The translations under genes were made by a program, and so were the position numbers. Shown piece after piece: positions 25,801 to 33,906 of a stretch of 64,000 nt of DNA. Within the stretch, counting starts at the first letter, position 1. Every line of letters starts with the position of its first letter. Below the pieces are notes generated by a model. It was not told where the DNA came from. It ran no database searches and worked only from the letters and a program-made list of their open reading frames with translations. This DNA is from Hyperoplus lanceolatus (Eukaryota; Chordata; Actinopteri; Uranoscopiformes; Ammodytidae), in the NCBI GenBank assembly GCA_026929865.2, contig CM049416.1, positions 4,949,501-5,013,500 on the forward strand. Direction: 5' to 3'.

Positions 25801-27059
25801 GCTCAGGGTTCACAAACGTTGGCACATACAACAGTTGTCAAATAATTTGTTTGATCTGTTTTAACAATTGATTTCTGGAAAAGAAAAATATTGAATTGAT
25901 AAACGAACATCTGTTATTTCATATAAAACATACTGGTATTGATAAAAATGAATTAATAATGGTTAAAATAAATAAAATTCCAAAAGGCTCAAGGGGTTCA
26001 CAAACTTTCAAGCAACACTGTATAGCCATTTTTTCAGATGTTGTCATTACTACACTCTTATTGAATCATTATTGCCAAATCCATTTTGATTCAACACAGC
26101 TCCTTGCAAGGTCTCACTTAGGCACATAGGGTGAACGTTTTTTTTAACGGAAATGACTTTCCAACTGAAGTTATAGTTTGCATCCACCTTTATTTGACTG
26201 TACGTGTCACGCAGCCCAGATGTCCTTCTCCTCAGTCACATCTCCATCTTCGCCTGGGGCATCCAAAAACGTTTCAGACTGCCCTTCCAAGAAAGGCAAC
26301 AGAATTGGGCAAATTTTAGCAAATGCCCCAAATTAAAATATTCTAACTTTCTAAAAAAAAAAAAAAAGTCTTATCTGCCAATCTCTATTGTCCTTTGGAT
26401 GCAGGAAGAAAGTCATGTGACTTTATTTTAGAGAAACAAAGTCCATATATGGAGGAAGGAAGTATTACATACTCAGATTAGTAAACCTTTCTGTTGTTCT
26501 AAATGGCATGGTTAGGGTTAGTTTGATATTGGAGAAATTCTTATGACTTTTGTAGATGCCTGATGCAACCTCAAATGACTCCCTTCAAAGTGAATTACTA
26601 GCAATTCAAACCCAAACTCCCCTTTAGATGTCTGACCTATCGCTGAGAGTTAGTGCAGCCATCCTGTGCAGGAAAATCATATGGGTCACAATTTAATTGT
26701 TTTGAGCATTACCCACAGCTGATGACCATAGCTAAGGGTTGAAACTATGATTGACATGTGATTCAATATCTAAGCCTTAAAGGTCAACTCCCTCTTCACC
26801 ACAACTTTCTAGTAAGAGGTTTGGATCAGGCCTGAGGAGGATCTAATTTGCTCCCTGAAATTAGACATGAGTGGGCTGCTGTCTGCTGACCTGGAGTGAC
26901 TCTGTGAAAGCTCTTGCCATTAAGGATTCCCAACACACCTTGTGTCTTAATGCCTGATCCTTTGGCCACTAAGTCTTGCACAGCAAGAAGCTTAAATCTC
27001 CCTCTGTAGCCATTGTCCAGAAAGGTTCCCGGACTCTGCTCCACCTGTGGGAGACTCAT
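11801..27059 (-). CDS. Six-exon gene, unidentified ~203-aa protein with C-terminal coiled coil
   Basis: I joined six minus-strand exons: 27059/27044-26891, 19018-18957, 17549-17424, 16741-16673, 13175-13080 and 11890-11801. Each internal border has AG/GT and each phase agrees (1, 0, 0, 0, 0). The N-terminal part includes GYRGRFKLLAVQDLVAKGSG and GVLGILNGKSFHRVTP. The middle includes CKEEDYAFLGTSEKMTKEAA. The C-terminal third is a charged heptad-like helix (WRMEREQQEKDRLQEIEESK, then DKALQDRLARLRRF) ending in SLTVNELLTRM. Three exons (126, 69 and 96 nt) are multiples of three. The start is uncertain: ATG at 27057-27059 gives about 203 aa, but CTCCCACAG at 27045 is also a usable acceptor, so 5' exons may exist upstream (see 37283-37354). 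No signal peptide is obvious in this form. I do not recognise the family and give no function. The phase consistency and nearby AATAAA argue strongly that it is a real gene. Confidence 0.7.
11993..12240 (+). repeat. Interspersed repeat family R2, copy 1
   Basis: Shares ATATTTCTCACAGTGCCATT and the GTTAGAT...GGGGTATCT block with 47880-48185 in the opposite orientation. It lies just upstream of the last exon of the unidentified gene, in intron 5. No coding capacity. Confidence 0.5.
13036..13070. repeat. (GT)n microsatellite beside the exon 5 donor
   Basis: Read on the gene's strand this is a (CA)n tract beginning within about 10 nt of the GTGAGAATGA donor of exon 5. Confidence 0.9.
13080..13175 (-). 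CDS. Exon 5 of the unidentified gene (coiled coil)
   Basis: 96 nt, phase 0 at both ends. The acceptor is CCCCCCATGTATCAG and the donor AGG|GTGAGA. It encodes EKEQQWQTHVADLASSQDKA, then LQDRLARLRRFR, a strongly charged amphipathic helix that continues directly from exon 4. Its length allows frame-preserving skipping. Confidence 0.65.
13842..13880. repeat. (GT)n microsatellite
   Basis: Pure GT dinucleotide tract in intron 4 of the unidentified gene. Confidence 0.9.
14009..14058. repeat. (GT)n microsatellite
   Basis: About 48 bp of uninterrupted GT dinucleotides in intron 4. Confidence 0.9.
14221..14313. repeat. (CA)n microsatellite, long and uninterrupted
   Basis: About 93 bp of perfect CA repeat, opposite in sense to the GT tracts 150-400 bp to its left. 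It is long enough to be highly variable between individuals. Confidence 0.95.
14320..15300. other. Intronic stretch, no assigned feature
   Basis: A minus-strand open frame at 14936-15136 (KWGPPEQETYPSTDHMLCIN) is longer than its neighbours. It has no splice context I could defend and no recognised family; it may be a transposon remnant. Confidence 0.35.
15300..15960. repeat. Interrupted GT-rich tracts
   Basis: Several short degenerate GT tracts (about 15315-15330, 15355-15378, 15426-15445, 15613-15662, 15820-15845, 15913-15935) are separated by unique sequence. They produce spurious Cys-Val-rich reading frames. Confidence 0.7.
16673..16741 (-). CDS. Exon 4 of the unidentified gene (coiled coil)
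   Basis: 69 nt, phase 0 at both ends. The acceptor is TGTGTGTTTTAG|GTC and the donor AAG|GTAAAC. It encodes VRWRMEREQQEKDRLQEIEE then SKK. Its pyrimidine tract is the end of a TG microsatellite more than 100 bp long (16746-16872), an unusual setting for a splice site. Confidence 0.65.
16746..16872. repeat. (CA)n microsatellite abutting the exon 4 acceptor
   Basis: An imperfect CA tract (with GACAC and GCACAC interruptions) grades into perfect CA from about 16797. On the gene's strand it is a (TG)n tract ending only about 5 nt before the AG of exon 4. Confidence 0.95.
16890..17375. repeat. Interspersed repeat family R1, copy 1, with internal direct repeat
   Basis: CCAAAAAGCGCCCACAAAAT and the following 90 bp match, in inverse orientation, the segment around 35790-35880. 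The right part holds two direct repeats about 110 bp apart (around 17161-17252 and 17277-17374), both ending in GAAGTTACACACTATA. It lies inside intron 3. It is probably a MITE; no transposase is present. Confidence 0.5.
17424..17549 (-). CDS. Exon 3 of the unidentified gene
   Basis: 126 nt, phase 0 at both ends. The acceptor is CTGTTTTTCTGGTTCCAG and the donor AGG|GTAAGA. It encodes SMRGLCKEEDYAFLGTSEKM, then TKEAAEGAGALENNWRDNKE and ER. The composition shifts from mixed to strongly charged at its 3' end, where the coiled coil starts. Confidence 0.65.
17665..18700 (+). pseudogene. Decayed Tc1-like transposon
   Basis: TATTCACCCCCCTCGAGAAG near 17683 and AAGTGAAAACAGATCTAAAA near 17758 match the inner terminal repeat of a common fish Tc1-like family. 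From about 18020 the sequence follows the transposase coding pattern in broken frames (KLIILPISSH, ATNRPMTTVKELHSSEDEFG, with KEL standing in the N-terminal helix-turn-helix region). Many stops and indels make it non-functional. It lies in the intron between exons 2 and 3. Confidence 0.5.
18957..19018 (-). CDS. Exon 2 of the unidentified gene
   Basis: 62 nt. It starts in phase 1 (completing the G left by exon 1) and ends in phase 0 with an excellent donor AAAG|GTAGGT. It encodes AELSWITMTHVKKFQGIPMS then K. The acceptor is a tandem CAGCAG (NAGNAG), so the second AG (exon start 19015) would remove one alanine without changing frame. Another open frame exists, but only this one fits both neighbours. 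Confidence 0.5.
19019..20408. other. Intronic stretch of the unidentified gene
   Basis: A minus-strand GTGAGT donor-like site at about 19200 follows a 34-codon frame at 19217-19321 (MLERDTRIFSCYETVKRKGN). Its phase does not fit between exons 1 and 2, so it is not included in the gene. Otherwise nothing was recognised. Confidence 0.4.
20409..20800. mobile_element. hAT-like MITE, 392 bp
   Basis: CAGGGTTTTTCCTG at the left and its exact inverse CAGGAAAAACCCTG at the right form 14-bp terminal repeats. ATACT flanks both sides (20404-20408 and 20801-20805), a short target duplication. No coding capacity. The CAGGG terminus suggests hAT, but the 5-bp duplication is shorter than the usual 8 bp, so the superfamily is unsure. 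Confidence 0.7.
22631..22740 (+). mobile_element. hAT-like terminus fragment
   Basis: CAGGGCTTGACACTAACGCT at 22621 is a hAT-type end rich in GCCCG palindromes (TTGCCCGAGGCAAC, TTGCCCGAACGGGCAA). No right end with a matching duplication was found inside the host element. Confidence 0.35.
23533..23879 (-). mobile_element. tRNA-derived SINE
   Basis: On the minus strand a tRNA-like head starts GGGCGACCGTGGCTCAGGTG, with an A box (23856-23868) and a B box GGTTCAATCCC (23812-23822) at pol III spacing. The body (CTTGGGCAAGACACTTCACC) and the tail AGCGCTATATAAATCCAATC are typical of fish SINEs sharing a 3' end with L2-type LINEs. It lies inside the hAT element 22204-25643. Confidence 0.75.
24240..24530 (-). 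pseudogene. LINE reverse transcriptase C-terminal fragment
   Basis: The minus strand near 24410-24500 reads LAAPPL, a stop (TAG where TGG is expected), then NQLPLGICDSPSISAFKSRL. This is the standard C-terminal tail of L2/CR1-type ORF2. The 3' UTR follows down to about 24240. Heavily truncated. Confidence 0.6.
24531..25068 (+). pseudogene. Fragment of a transposon with an exon-like acidic tail
   Basis: An acceptor (GTAGCTCAG) precedes KSDISIPLYDTTDESSDGQK and DDDGDFVIVSFA, ending in a perfect TTTGCAG|GTAAAACC donor (24682). Near 25068 the inverse of the right end reads GGGGAGAGTGGCCTAAGTTG, like the TA-target element at 27657-28594. I infer a truncated pogo-like transposon carrying the C-terminal part of its protein; a captured host exon is the alternative. 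Confidence 0.35.
26023..26890. other. Intron 1 of the unidentified gene, nothing else seen
   Basis: Unique-looking AT-rich sequence between the transposon nest and exon 1, with an A-run near 26353. No further exon was recognised. Confidence 0.4.
26891..27059 (-). CDS. Exon 1 (first recognised) of the unidentified gene
   Basis: The open frame starts MSLPQ at 27059 with A at -3 and continues VEQSPGTFLDNGYRGRFKLL, AVQDLVAKGSGIKTQGVLGI, LNGKSFHRVTP. It ends in phase 1 at a CCAG|GTCAGC donor (26891). CTCCCACAG just before the GTG at 27044 could instead be an acceptor, making this an internal exon. No family was recognised. Confidence 0.6.
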
Positions 27060-27656
27060 CGTAATACAAGTGTACGTTTGTGTTAAGCCACAGATGGGGA
27101 CTGGAACTTCCTTTTGGGTCCTTTCTTAAAGTGCTTGTAAGAATATGTGTGTACATGTTTGTTAGTGGAAGCCGATCCTGTTTTGTTCAGAGTAGTGTTG
27201 TGACTGTTGTTGGCAGTGACACTGTTTGAAAAAGCGCCTGACCTTAATCTTTCTTCGAGCAGGAATGTTTATAGGAACTGTTTGTTTGTGTAACAGTATG
27301 ATAGATGAACAAGGTTGTGTTGAACATCATCCAAATCCCTTCTTGAAAAAATAGGTTTGTACCAAACATGCGTGTGTCAGGACTCAGACATTTCATTACA
27401 TTAAGAAGATTGGGCATGGCAAATTGTGCACGGCCTAAGGAGGAATATTTCTGAGAACAGCAATTCCACTACAATTCAGCTATATGGAATTAGAAGTATT
27501 ACAAGTTTTTGAGCATTTGAATGTGTTTCTTACAGAGCTGAAAAAGGAGATGGGACAAGAAATGAGGGTAGGGAGGGTTCGAGAATAATATGTAACCAAG
27601 TTCCCTGTCCTGGACTTGTACTGGGGTTGTCGGAGGGGAGAGGGGGTGTTCTAGTA

Positions 27657-28594
27657 GGGGAGAACGGGGTAATTTGTCACACGGGTTGGTTGTCACAATC
27701 GTTATATCTCGGAACCAGAAGGTGCTGTCTGTGAAATTTTGGTATTTAAATATCCAAAATTGGGATCAGAGGTCACCTACATAGTCTTCCTTGGAGTTAG
27801 ACTGCTGAATTTGAGGTGAGACGACTGTTTGTGTTTTTCATGTCAAATTGAAAATATTTAGCTCCTCAGTATTTTTCTTATAGGCTTTTACACAATGGGT
27901 TTATAACAGCACACTGGTTACCCATACAAAGTGTGAACTATAGTTTAGATTGTGGTTAGCAAGCTAATTAGTTGTCAGATGGTTGTTGGCCTTGATGCTA
28001 GCAAGAAATTCAAGTTGGGGTTGGTCGTCACATTTTTTGGGGGGTTGGTTGTCACATGTTATCTCAAGGCTGCAGCCAGAAAAGGAACCCAATAACGAAA
28101 GAAAATGTCAAGCTGTATCCTCACTGACACCCCAGAGAAGGAAAGAATAGAGCAGGAAAAGGCAGCTAGCATGCAAAAGAAAAAAGGGCAACAAAATCAA
28201 AACAACCCAGTGCATCCCAAACTAGACCAGCTGCCAAGGCTACAGTAAGTTTTGTAGGCCTATTTGTCAACTTGACAATGCAATTAAACTTTCAAATTTA
28301 GCTCTACTTTCTTGCCTTCTTTTTAAGATTATTCCCATTAAGATAACATGGTGACAAACAACCCCATAGTGTTTGACAACCGACCCCTTGATGGGGTTGG
28401 TTGTCACAATGTGTAAGGGTGTCTTTGATAATTAATTTCTTATTTATTACAATAAGAGAAAAAAAGTGAGGGGTACACTTTTCAAGCCAACACCTTAAGC
28501 TTCAATTTAATGTAGGAATGACTATTGAAAGATGTTTAGGTGATAAGCAATTCTCACTAGAGTAAAAAGTGTGCCTACTTACCCCGTTCTCCCA
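27657..28594. mobile_element. TA-target element with GGGGAGAACGGGG ends (pogo-like)
   Basis: The left end is GGGGAGAACGGGGTAATTTG; the inverse of the right end is TGGGAGAACGGGGTAAGTAG. TA flanks both sides (27655-27656, 28595-28596). GGTTGGTTGTCACA recurs inside (about 27683, 28047, 28397). Several interior stretches are A-rich on the plus strand; no intact transposase was seen. The TA target is seen; the pogo-type label is from memory of this fish family. Confidence 0.6.
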
Positions 28595-29271
28595 TACATC
28601 AGTGTATACTGTAATCCTGCTTAAATGAGCTGATTAGCACAAACACCGGGTAGGGCTAAAATAAATCACCAAAGTCATTAGGATACATTGTCTGAGAACA
28701 GTTTAATGTTGTTCCAAAAACTACACCTGCCAGTGGCCACCAAATTCCTGAGAATGTATCGGTTGGGAACCTTGAATCTGTGTGTTGAATATCACGCTGA
28801 CCCATCTAATAGTTGTTGAGCTATTTACACCTGGACCAGGGTGTTGGATTGGATTGACCGACCAACAGATCGATATTTTTCCATTCTGCTACATTGGTAC
28901 AAATCTAATTATAAAGTATCTTTCCAACTCTTCGTAACTTCGTAACTTTGGTTACTCTGGATAATCCACGATGTTAGGAATTCTCCAAGTTGTGGCTGTC
29001 TGTTAGCGTAGTGACACCATCTAGAGAGTGTAACATAATTTATTAGCTTACGTAACGTATACCACATGTTCCGTTCACTTTCCTATGGTTGTGGTTAGAA
29101 GTAGGGCTGTACGGTATGGTCTAAAATGTATATCACGGTATTATTTGAAGCATAGACGGTAACGGTGTTATATCACGGTATATTCATTTATCTTTAAATT
29201 AATGCTTGTGAAGGGGTAAAATACTTGCTATTACTGTAGGACTACACTACTCTTGTATTAATAGGACATCT

Positions 29272-29810
29272 TGTTACGGCTGGGCAGGGAGGACACAGGC
29301 GCGGAAACAGTACCAGTTTAAGAAGCTTTATTTCAAAGGAACCAGCTGGGGTTAGGGCCGTGATCCGGGGGGAAGCTTGCTGTCATGGGGCTCCAGGGGG
29401 AGAGCAATGGGAAAAGTCCAGGGAGCTGAGTGAGAGCAGGCTAGAGCAGGCAGGCAGAGGGGTCCGGGAGGAAGTGCTGGCGGGCGAGGGCTGGAGCTGG
29501 TGGCTGGAGTCAGGCCGGGAGAGCTGTGGCAGAGAAAACAAGAGTTACCCAGTGGCAAAATGCAAAACGGAGCTGCAAACAGGTTAACTAGAGAGGGACT
29601 GACTGTGTGGAACATAATCTACAATCTGGCAGTGTCTGGAAGATAGAGCCGGGTATATAAAGAGCAGTTGATTGTTGATTGGTGGCAGCTGTGAATGCTG
29701 GTACCTGACTCCAGCACATCTGACTCCAACCCTGCAATTACACCAGAACACAGACAAGGGTAAAGGGGAAAAACAACACAAGGGCTTGAGGCCCAAGCAG
29801 GATCATGACA
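29272..29810 (-). mobile_element. Solo LTR, Ty3/gypsy-like
   Basis: 539 bp. On the minus strand it begins TGTCATGATCC and ends CCCAGCCGTAACA, flanked by the perfect 5-bp duplication CATCT (29267-29271, 29811-29815). On that strand a TATA-like TTTATATAC (about 29660) precedes AATAAA (about 29330) and a U5-like end, which sets the orientation. No internal region or second LTR: the product of LTR-LTR recombination. Confidence 0.75.
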
Positions 29811-30529
29811 CATCTACTTATTGCTTATAAAATAACTACAATTTATATTAACAAGTAGAGCACAGCAATACAACATAGAATGAATTATCCAAATTGTTCA
29901 AGATGTTTTTGACTAATCAAAAACCAAAAAGTGTTACATTTGCCCCTGGTCTCCCCTACAGAGGGATTTAAACAACATTCATTGTGCAATCTGCAAAGTT
30001 CTGCTCTGTGGATGGGTAGGGTTGGGGGTCAATATGTTTTTATACGTAAAGCACTCTATGCTGACTTTTTGTGTCTTTTACAATCGGTTTCTGATTCTAT
30101 CATCTCTTAACTTTCATTTCAGTTTAAACTCCTTGTGTGGTGTTTATTTTTTATAAAAACTGACAAGAAAACCATGCGCGCACAGAACAGTTTCTGCGAG
30201 TGGACAAGCTTCATCGCAAAGACGCATTTCTCACCGGGCTGTGAGTAAGGAGCGCAGCCTGACCCTCTCTAGTCGCGCGCAAGTGTTCAACACTCGCTGA
30301 CGTTTGTAGTTTGACAGACTGATCGCTCTTTATGTCATGACTGGATGAAGCTTTTCCCCCTCGCGGATGCTGTTCTGTGTATACACCGCGATGAGCATTT
30401 CTCACCGGGCTGCGAGTGACGAGAATGAGCCCGACCGTCTTGAGGCGCGTAAACGGTCGCAGTATGAAAAACTGATCGCTCTTTATGTAAGACTTTTTTT
30501 GAATGGCAATGCAATGCATTTCTGTAGAA

Positions 30530-30645
30530 AAGGCCCCCAAAGTAGGAGTGACATGCAGAGAACGACCGCGGGCTGGAATCGAACTCGGGTCTGCTGCTGA
30601 CCGAGGCCCACGAGGGGGACGCCCTACCAACTGAGCTAAGGGCGC
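30530..30645 (-). mobile_element. tRNA-derived SINE, 5' part, minus strand
   Basis: On the minus strand the head reads GGCGCCCTTAGCTCAGTTGG with an A box (30626-30638) and a B box GAGTTCGATTCC (30575-30586). It stops about 60 bp past the head. Its partner at 30651 has the same sequence in the opposite sense, making a palindrome. Confidence 0.6.
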
Positions 30646-30650
30646 CTCCC

Positions 30651-30815
30651 CTCATGGGCCTCGGCCAGCAGCGGACCCGGGTTCGATTCCAGCCCGCGGT
30701 GGTTCTCTTGCATGTCACTCCCCTCTCTGCCCCATTTCAACTCTGTCTCTACACTATCAATAAAGCATAAAAATGCCCAAAAAATATCTTAAAAAAAAAA
30801 GAAAAAAAGGAAAGA
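30651..30815 (+). mobile_element. tRNA-derived SINE, plus strand, A-rich tail
   Basis: GCCTCGGCCAGCAGCGGACC leads into the B box GGGTTCGATTCC (30679-30690), then a body (CTGTCTCTACACTATCAATA) and an A-rich tail (30770-30815). The A box part of the head is shared with or lost at the junction with the inverted copy. Confidence 0.6.
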
Positions 30816-31917
30816 AAAGACCCCAAAGTTTGTAGGTTACAGTGTTTGTTATTTTCTTATAGGCCTAGTGTTTTAAGATGTGAGTTGTTCAGTGCGGATG
30901 ACATTATAACTGTCAGTTAGTGGCCGTGACGTCAGTCAGCCGGAGCGTCTGTTTAGTGAAGTTTCCTTTTCCTTCTCCCACAGTTGTGTGAGCGTGCAAG
31001 TTGCAGCAGTAAACTATCATTCCACGGTTGAAACGTGCTTTCCCTGAGTTTGTTTTGCATCTCCTGTTTGAGTAAGTAGGCTACGTGGAGTTTCCCGATC
31101 GCTGTAATAGCTTAAGTTATAATTTATGCACGTTATAAACGGCCGCGATTCTCAGGTCGCAACAGCTGTTTAATGTCTCAACACGAGTGTATTGCTATTG
31201 TTCTTTTCTCGGGATCTTTGTGATGCTGTGCATGTTAAAGAAGGAAATAAACAATGGATAAATACTTACTCCTCGTCTCATCATCTCATGCTTCATATTC
31301 TGACATTTTGGGCGGTGTTTTGGTGGTGTTTTGGCCGACACTTCTGAAGTAAAACTAGTGATATTAGCCGATCAGCACGGTAACGTAGGCTACATTCACC
31401 AGTTTCCTCTACTACAATTTTTTTTGTGAATGACACGGGATCTACCAGCATTGTCATGGATGTATTGGGCACGTGCTGGCTGACGACGCAGCAGCCGCAT
31501 GCATTCGCTCATCACTGCTTTATAACTGCTATACCGGTGATATGGTAGAGTCAAAATCCATATCATAGTGCAACTTCATACCGGTTTACCTTCTATACCA
31601 TTTATACCGTACACCACTAGTTAGAAGTCAAATAATGTCAATTTGATAGCCTACTGAAAAGGAACTAGGCTTCAGCTAAGATAATTGGTTAATTTGTGTA
31701 TATGTGCTTAGTAGCATTGAGAGCCTAAGATTGTAATGTTGACTAGTTCTTTTTCCTGTTTGCTATGTCTGTTTATCATGAGAAACTAGACAAAGTAGCA
31801 TGGTGCTAATGGGGCTAATGTTTATTGTGTTGCTGAGCTAGCTAGCTAAATGGCCATATCCAAAGTGTAATGATGAGAGCACATTTTTTGAATTATTAAG
31901 GGTCATTTGCCATTTTC

Positions 31918-33898
31918 CAGAGGAGTGGACTCGAGTCACTTGACTTGGACTCGAGTCAGACTTGAGACTTCGACTTGACAACATGTTAAGAGACTTGTAA
32001 CTTGACTTGGACTTTAACATCAATGACTCATGACTTGACTTGGACTTGAGCCTTTTGACTTGACAAGACTTGCTACTTTCCCCAAAACCCAAACATTAAA
32101 AAGTAGGCTATATTTTTAAGTAGGCCTACCGCTCTGTATCTTTCATCATGTAGCCTAGTGTAGCGGAGGAAACTGGTAGATGTACCTGTACCGCGCTGAT
32201 CAGCTCTTTATTTTCCTTCTTTCACAGGCACAGCAGCATAGATCGCGGGAAAAGAACAAAAGTTTACATTCCGCTCGTGAGGAGACGTTAGAACAGCTGT
32301 TCCGACCCGCAAATCGCGGTCGTTAATAACATCCATAAACTGTAACTTATAACAGCGATGGGGACTGCATGTACTTACTCACACACGGGTGATTCACATA
32401 AACTCAAATAAACACGTTTCAACTGTGGAATGATCGACTACTGCGGCAACATGCACGCTCACACACCTGACCGAGAGAGAAGAAAAGGAAACTTACTAAA
32501 CAGACTCTCCGGCCGACTGATGTCACGGCCACTAACTGACAGCTACAATGTCATCCACACTGAACAAAACACATCTTAACACACTCCACTTTAACTGTTT
32601 TAATTAGGCTATTGTTCTGCTTTATTCAATTGATCTGAATGTTTTAATTGTTGTTGTCTCTTTGTAAGCTTGTTGTGTATTCTCATTGTATATTGTGTAT
32701 CTGTAATTGACTCGACGTCATTGTAAAAGAGGGTAACTCTCAATTGATCTTTCGAGAATAAATAAAGGAAAATTAAATTAAATGAATAAGAAATAACAAC
32801 ACTGTAACCTATAAACTTTGGGGCCTTTTCTACATGTAGTTAATGTGTGAGTGTCTGTGCGTGTATGTGCTCAATAGGGTTGCAAAGGGGTGGAAAGTTT
32901 CCGGTAAATTTCCGGAAACTTTCCACGGGAACTTTCGCTCGGGAATTTTGGGAATATTCAAAATTGGGAATTATAGGAATTAACTAAATGGGGGTCATTT
33001 AAATGATTTTTTTTCATAACCAAACATAAATCTAAACATATAAACATTAGCCTATGTTTTGTCATAGGCAGACACATCCATGCAAACTAATACAATAAAA
33101 AAGCATTACATTTAAACAGATTTATTTGTAAGTAGAACTTTATCAAGTTTTGATTATAACAATCAATAATTTCAACTACAAAAAGATGAATGTTGAGTAA
33201 AATATAACTCATCTGTCTGACCTAACCCATTCAATAAATTAAGTAAATGCCTCTAAATGTCTCAATAAGCTTTAAAAAAAAATCTGATTTGAAGTTAAAT
33301 GTTCATAAATATTATAAAACGTAGTTGAAAAAACTGCTTTTTACTGTCTAGAATGTTTGCCAGGACTGAAATAACACAGTTAGAAGGATTTAGTGCATTT
33401 GGGTTGCTTTAAATTTAGTAAATTCCCGTTTATTCCCGGTAATTCCTAAAATTCCCATTAATTCCCATAAATTCCCGTTAATTCCCATGAAAAGTTTCCA
33501 ACTTTGAAAATTTCCGAAATTTTGCAACCCTAGTGCTTAATATGAGTTACATGCTAAAAATCACTGGCAAATAGTGCAATTGGGAAGTGCAATATCCGTA
33601 CAATTTTTTATCCACAATTTCAATTGCACTTGTTTTAATGAATAAATACATATAGATTTTAAAAGCGTACATGATGTGGGTAAATATATTATTACTTTTT
33701 AGTTAAAGGACTCAAAATTACTCGAAGCCCATCTGCAGGACTTGGGACTTGACTTGAGACTTGTCAGCATTGACTTGGGACTTGACTCGGGACTTGCCTG
33801 TCTTGACTCGAGACTTGACTCTGGACTTGAGGGCAAAGACTTGAGACTTACATGTGACTTGCTAAACAATGACTTGGTCCCACCTCTGCCATTTTCCC
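31918..33898. mobile_element. hAT element containing a second hAT
   Basis: The left end is CAGAGGAGTGGACTCGAGTC and the inverse right end CAGAGGTGGGACCAAGTCAT, with GACTTG/CAAGTC words repeated at both ends. The 8-bp duplication CCATTTTC is perfect (31910-31917, 33899-33906). A complete hAT (32875-33532) sits inside. The Ser/Lys-rich ORFs at both ends are translations of the GACTTG repeats, not genes. Confidence 0.8.
32875..33532. mobile_element. hAT-like MITE nested in a hAT
   Basis: 658 bp; ends TAGGGTTGCAAAGGGGTGG and (inverse) TAGGGTTGCAAAATTTCGG. Flanks are GTGCTCAA and GTGCTTAA, an 8-bp duplication with one change. GGAAACTTTCC and TTCCCGTTAATTCCC runs lie in subterminal positions. No coding capacity. 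Confidence 0.75.
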
Positions 33899-33906
33899 TG
33901 TACTTT

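Larger units (their letters stand above)
21290..26022. mobile_element. Tc1-like foldback element, interrupted by a 3.7-kb nest
   Basis: The left arm (21300-21590) and the right arm (21880-21995 joined to 25729-26022) are long inverted copies of each other. For example GATGAAATGGACCAATGTAG at 21473 is mirrored by TTGGTCTATTTCATC at 25734. The centre (about 21600-21880) retains Tc1 transposase-like sequence with stops. The right end is TTTCAAGCAACACTGTATA. The left outermost end is replaced by another repeat (TAAAGCTCCCATATTATACA, 21198). The right arm is split exactly at TA by the element 21996-25728. Confidence 0.6.
29102..31619. mobile_element. hAT element, 2.5 kb, with LTR and SINE insertions
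   Basis: The left end is TAGGGCTGTACGGTATGG and the inverse right end TAGTGGTGTACGGTATAAAT. The 8-bp duplication GTTAGAAG is perfect (29094-29101, 31620-31627). It hosts a solo LTR (29272-29810) and two head-to-head SINEs (about 30530-30815). The right half (30868-31255) has a segment homologous, in inverse orientation, to one inside the neighbouring hAT at 31918. No transposase remains readable. Confidence 0.75.

Noticed and set aside
29352..29615. Pro-rich ORF and the opposite-strand ORF
   Set aside because: Both lie within the solo LTR and lack any gag/pol or host similarity.
30560..30720. Functional tRNA genes
   Set aside because: A and B boxes are present but no tRNA cloverleaf can be closed, and a SINE body and A-rich tail follow.
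31838..32092. Ser/Lys-rich ORF (repeated SSKS-type words), also 33699-33914
   Set aside because: Translation of GACTTG repeats in hAT subterminal regions; no gene features.
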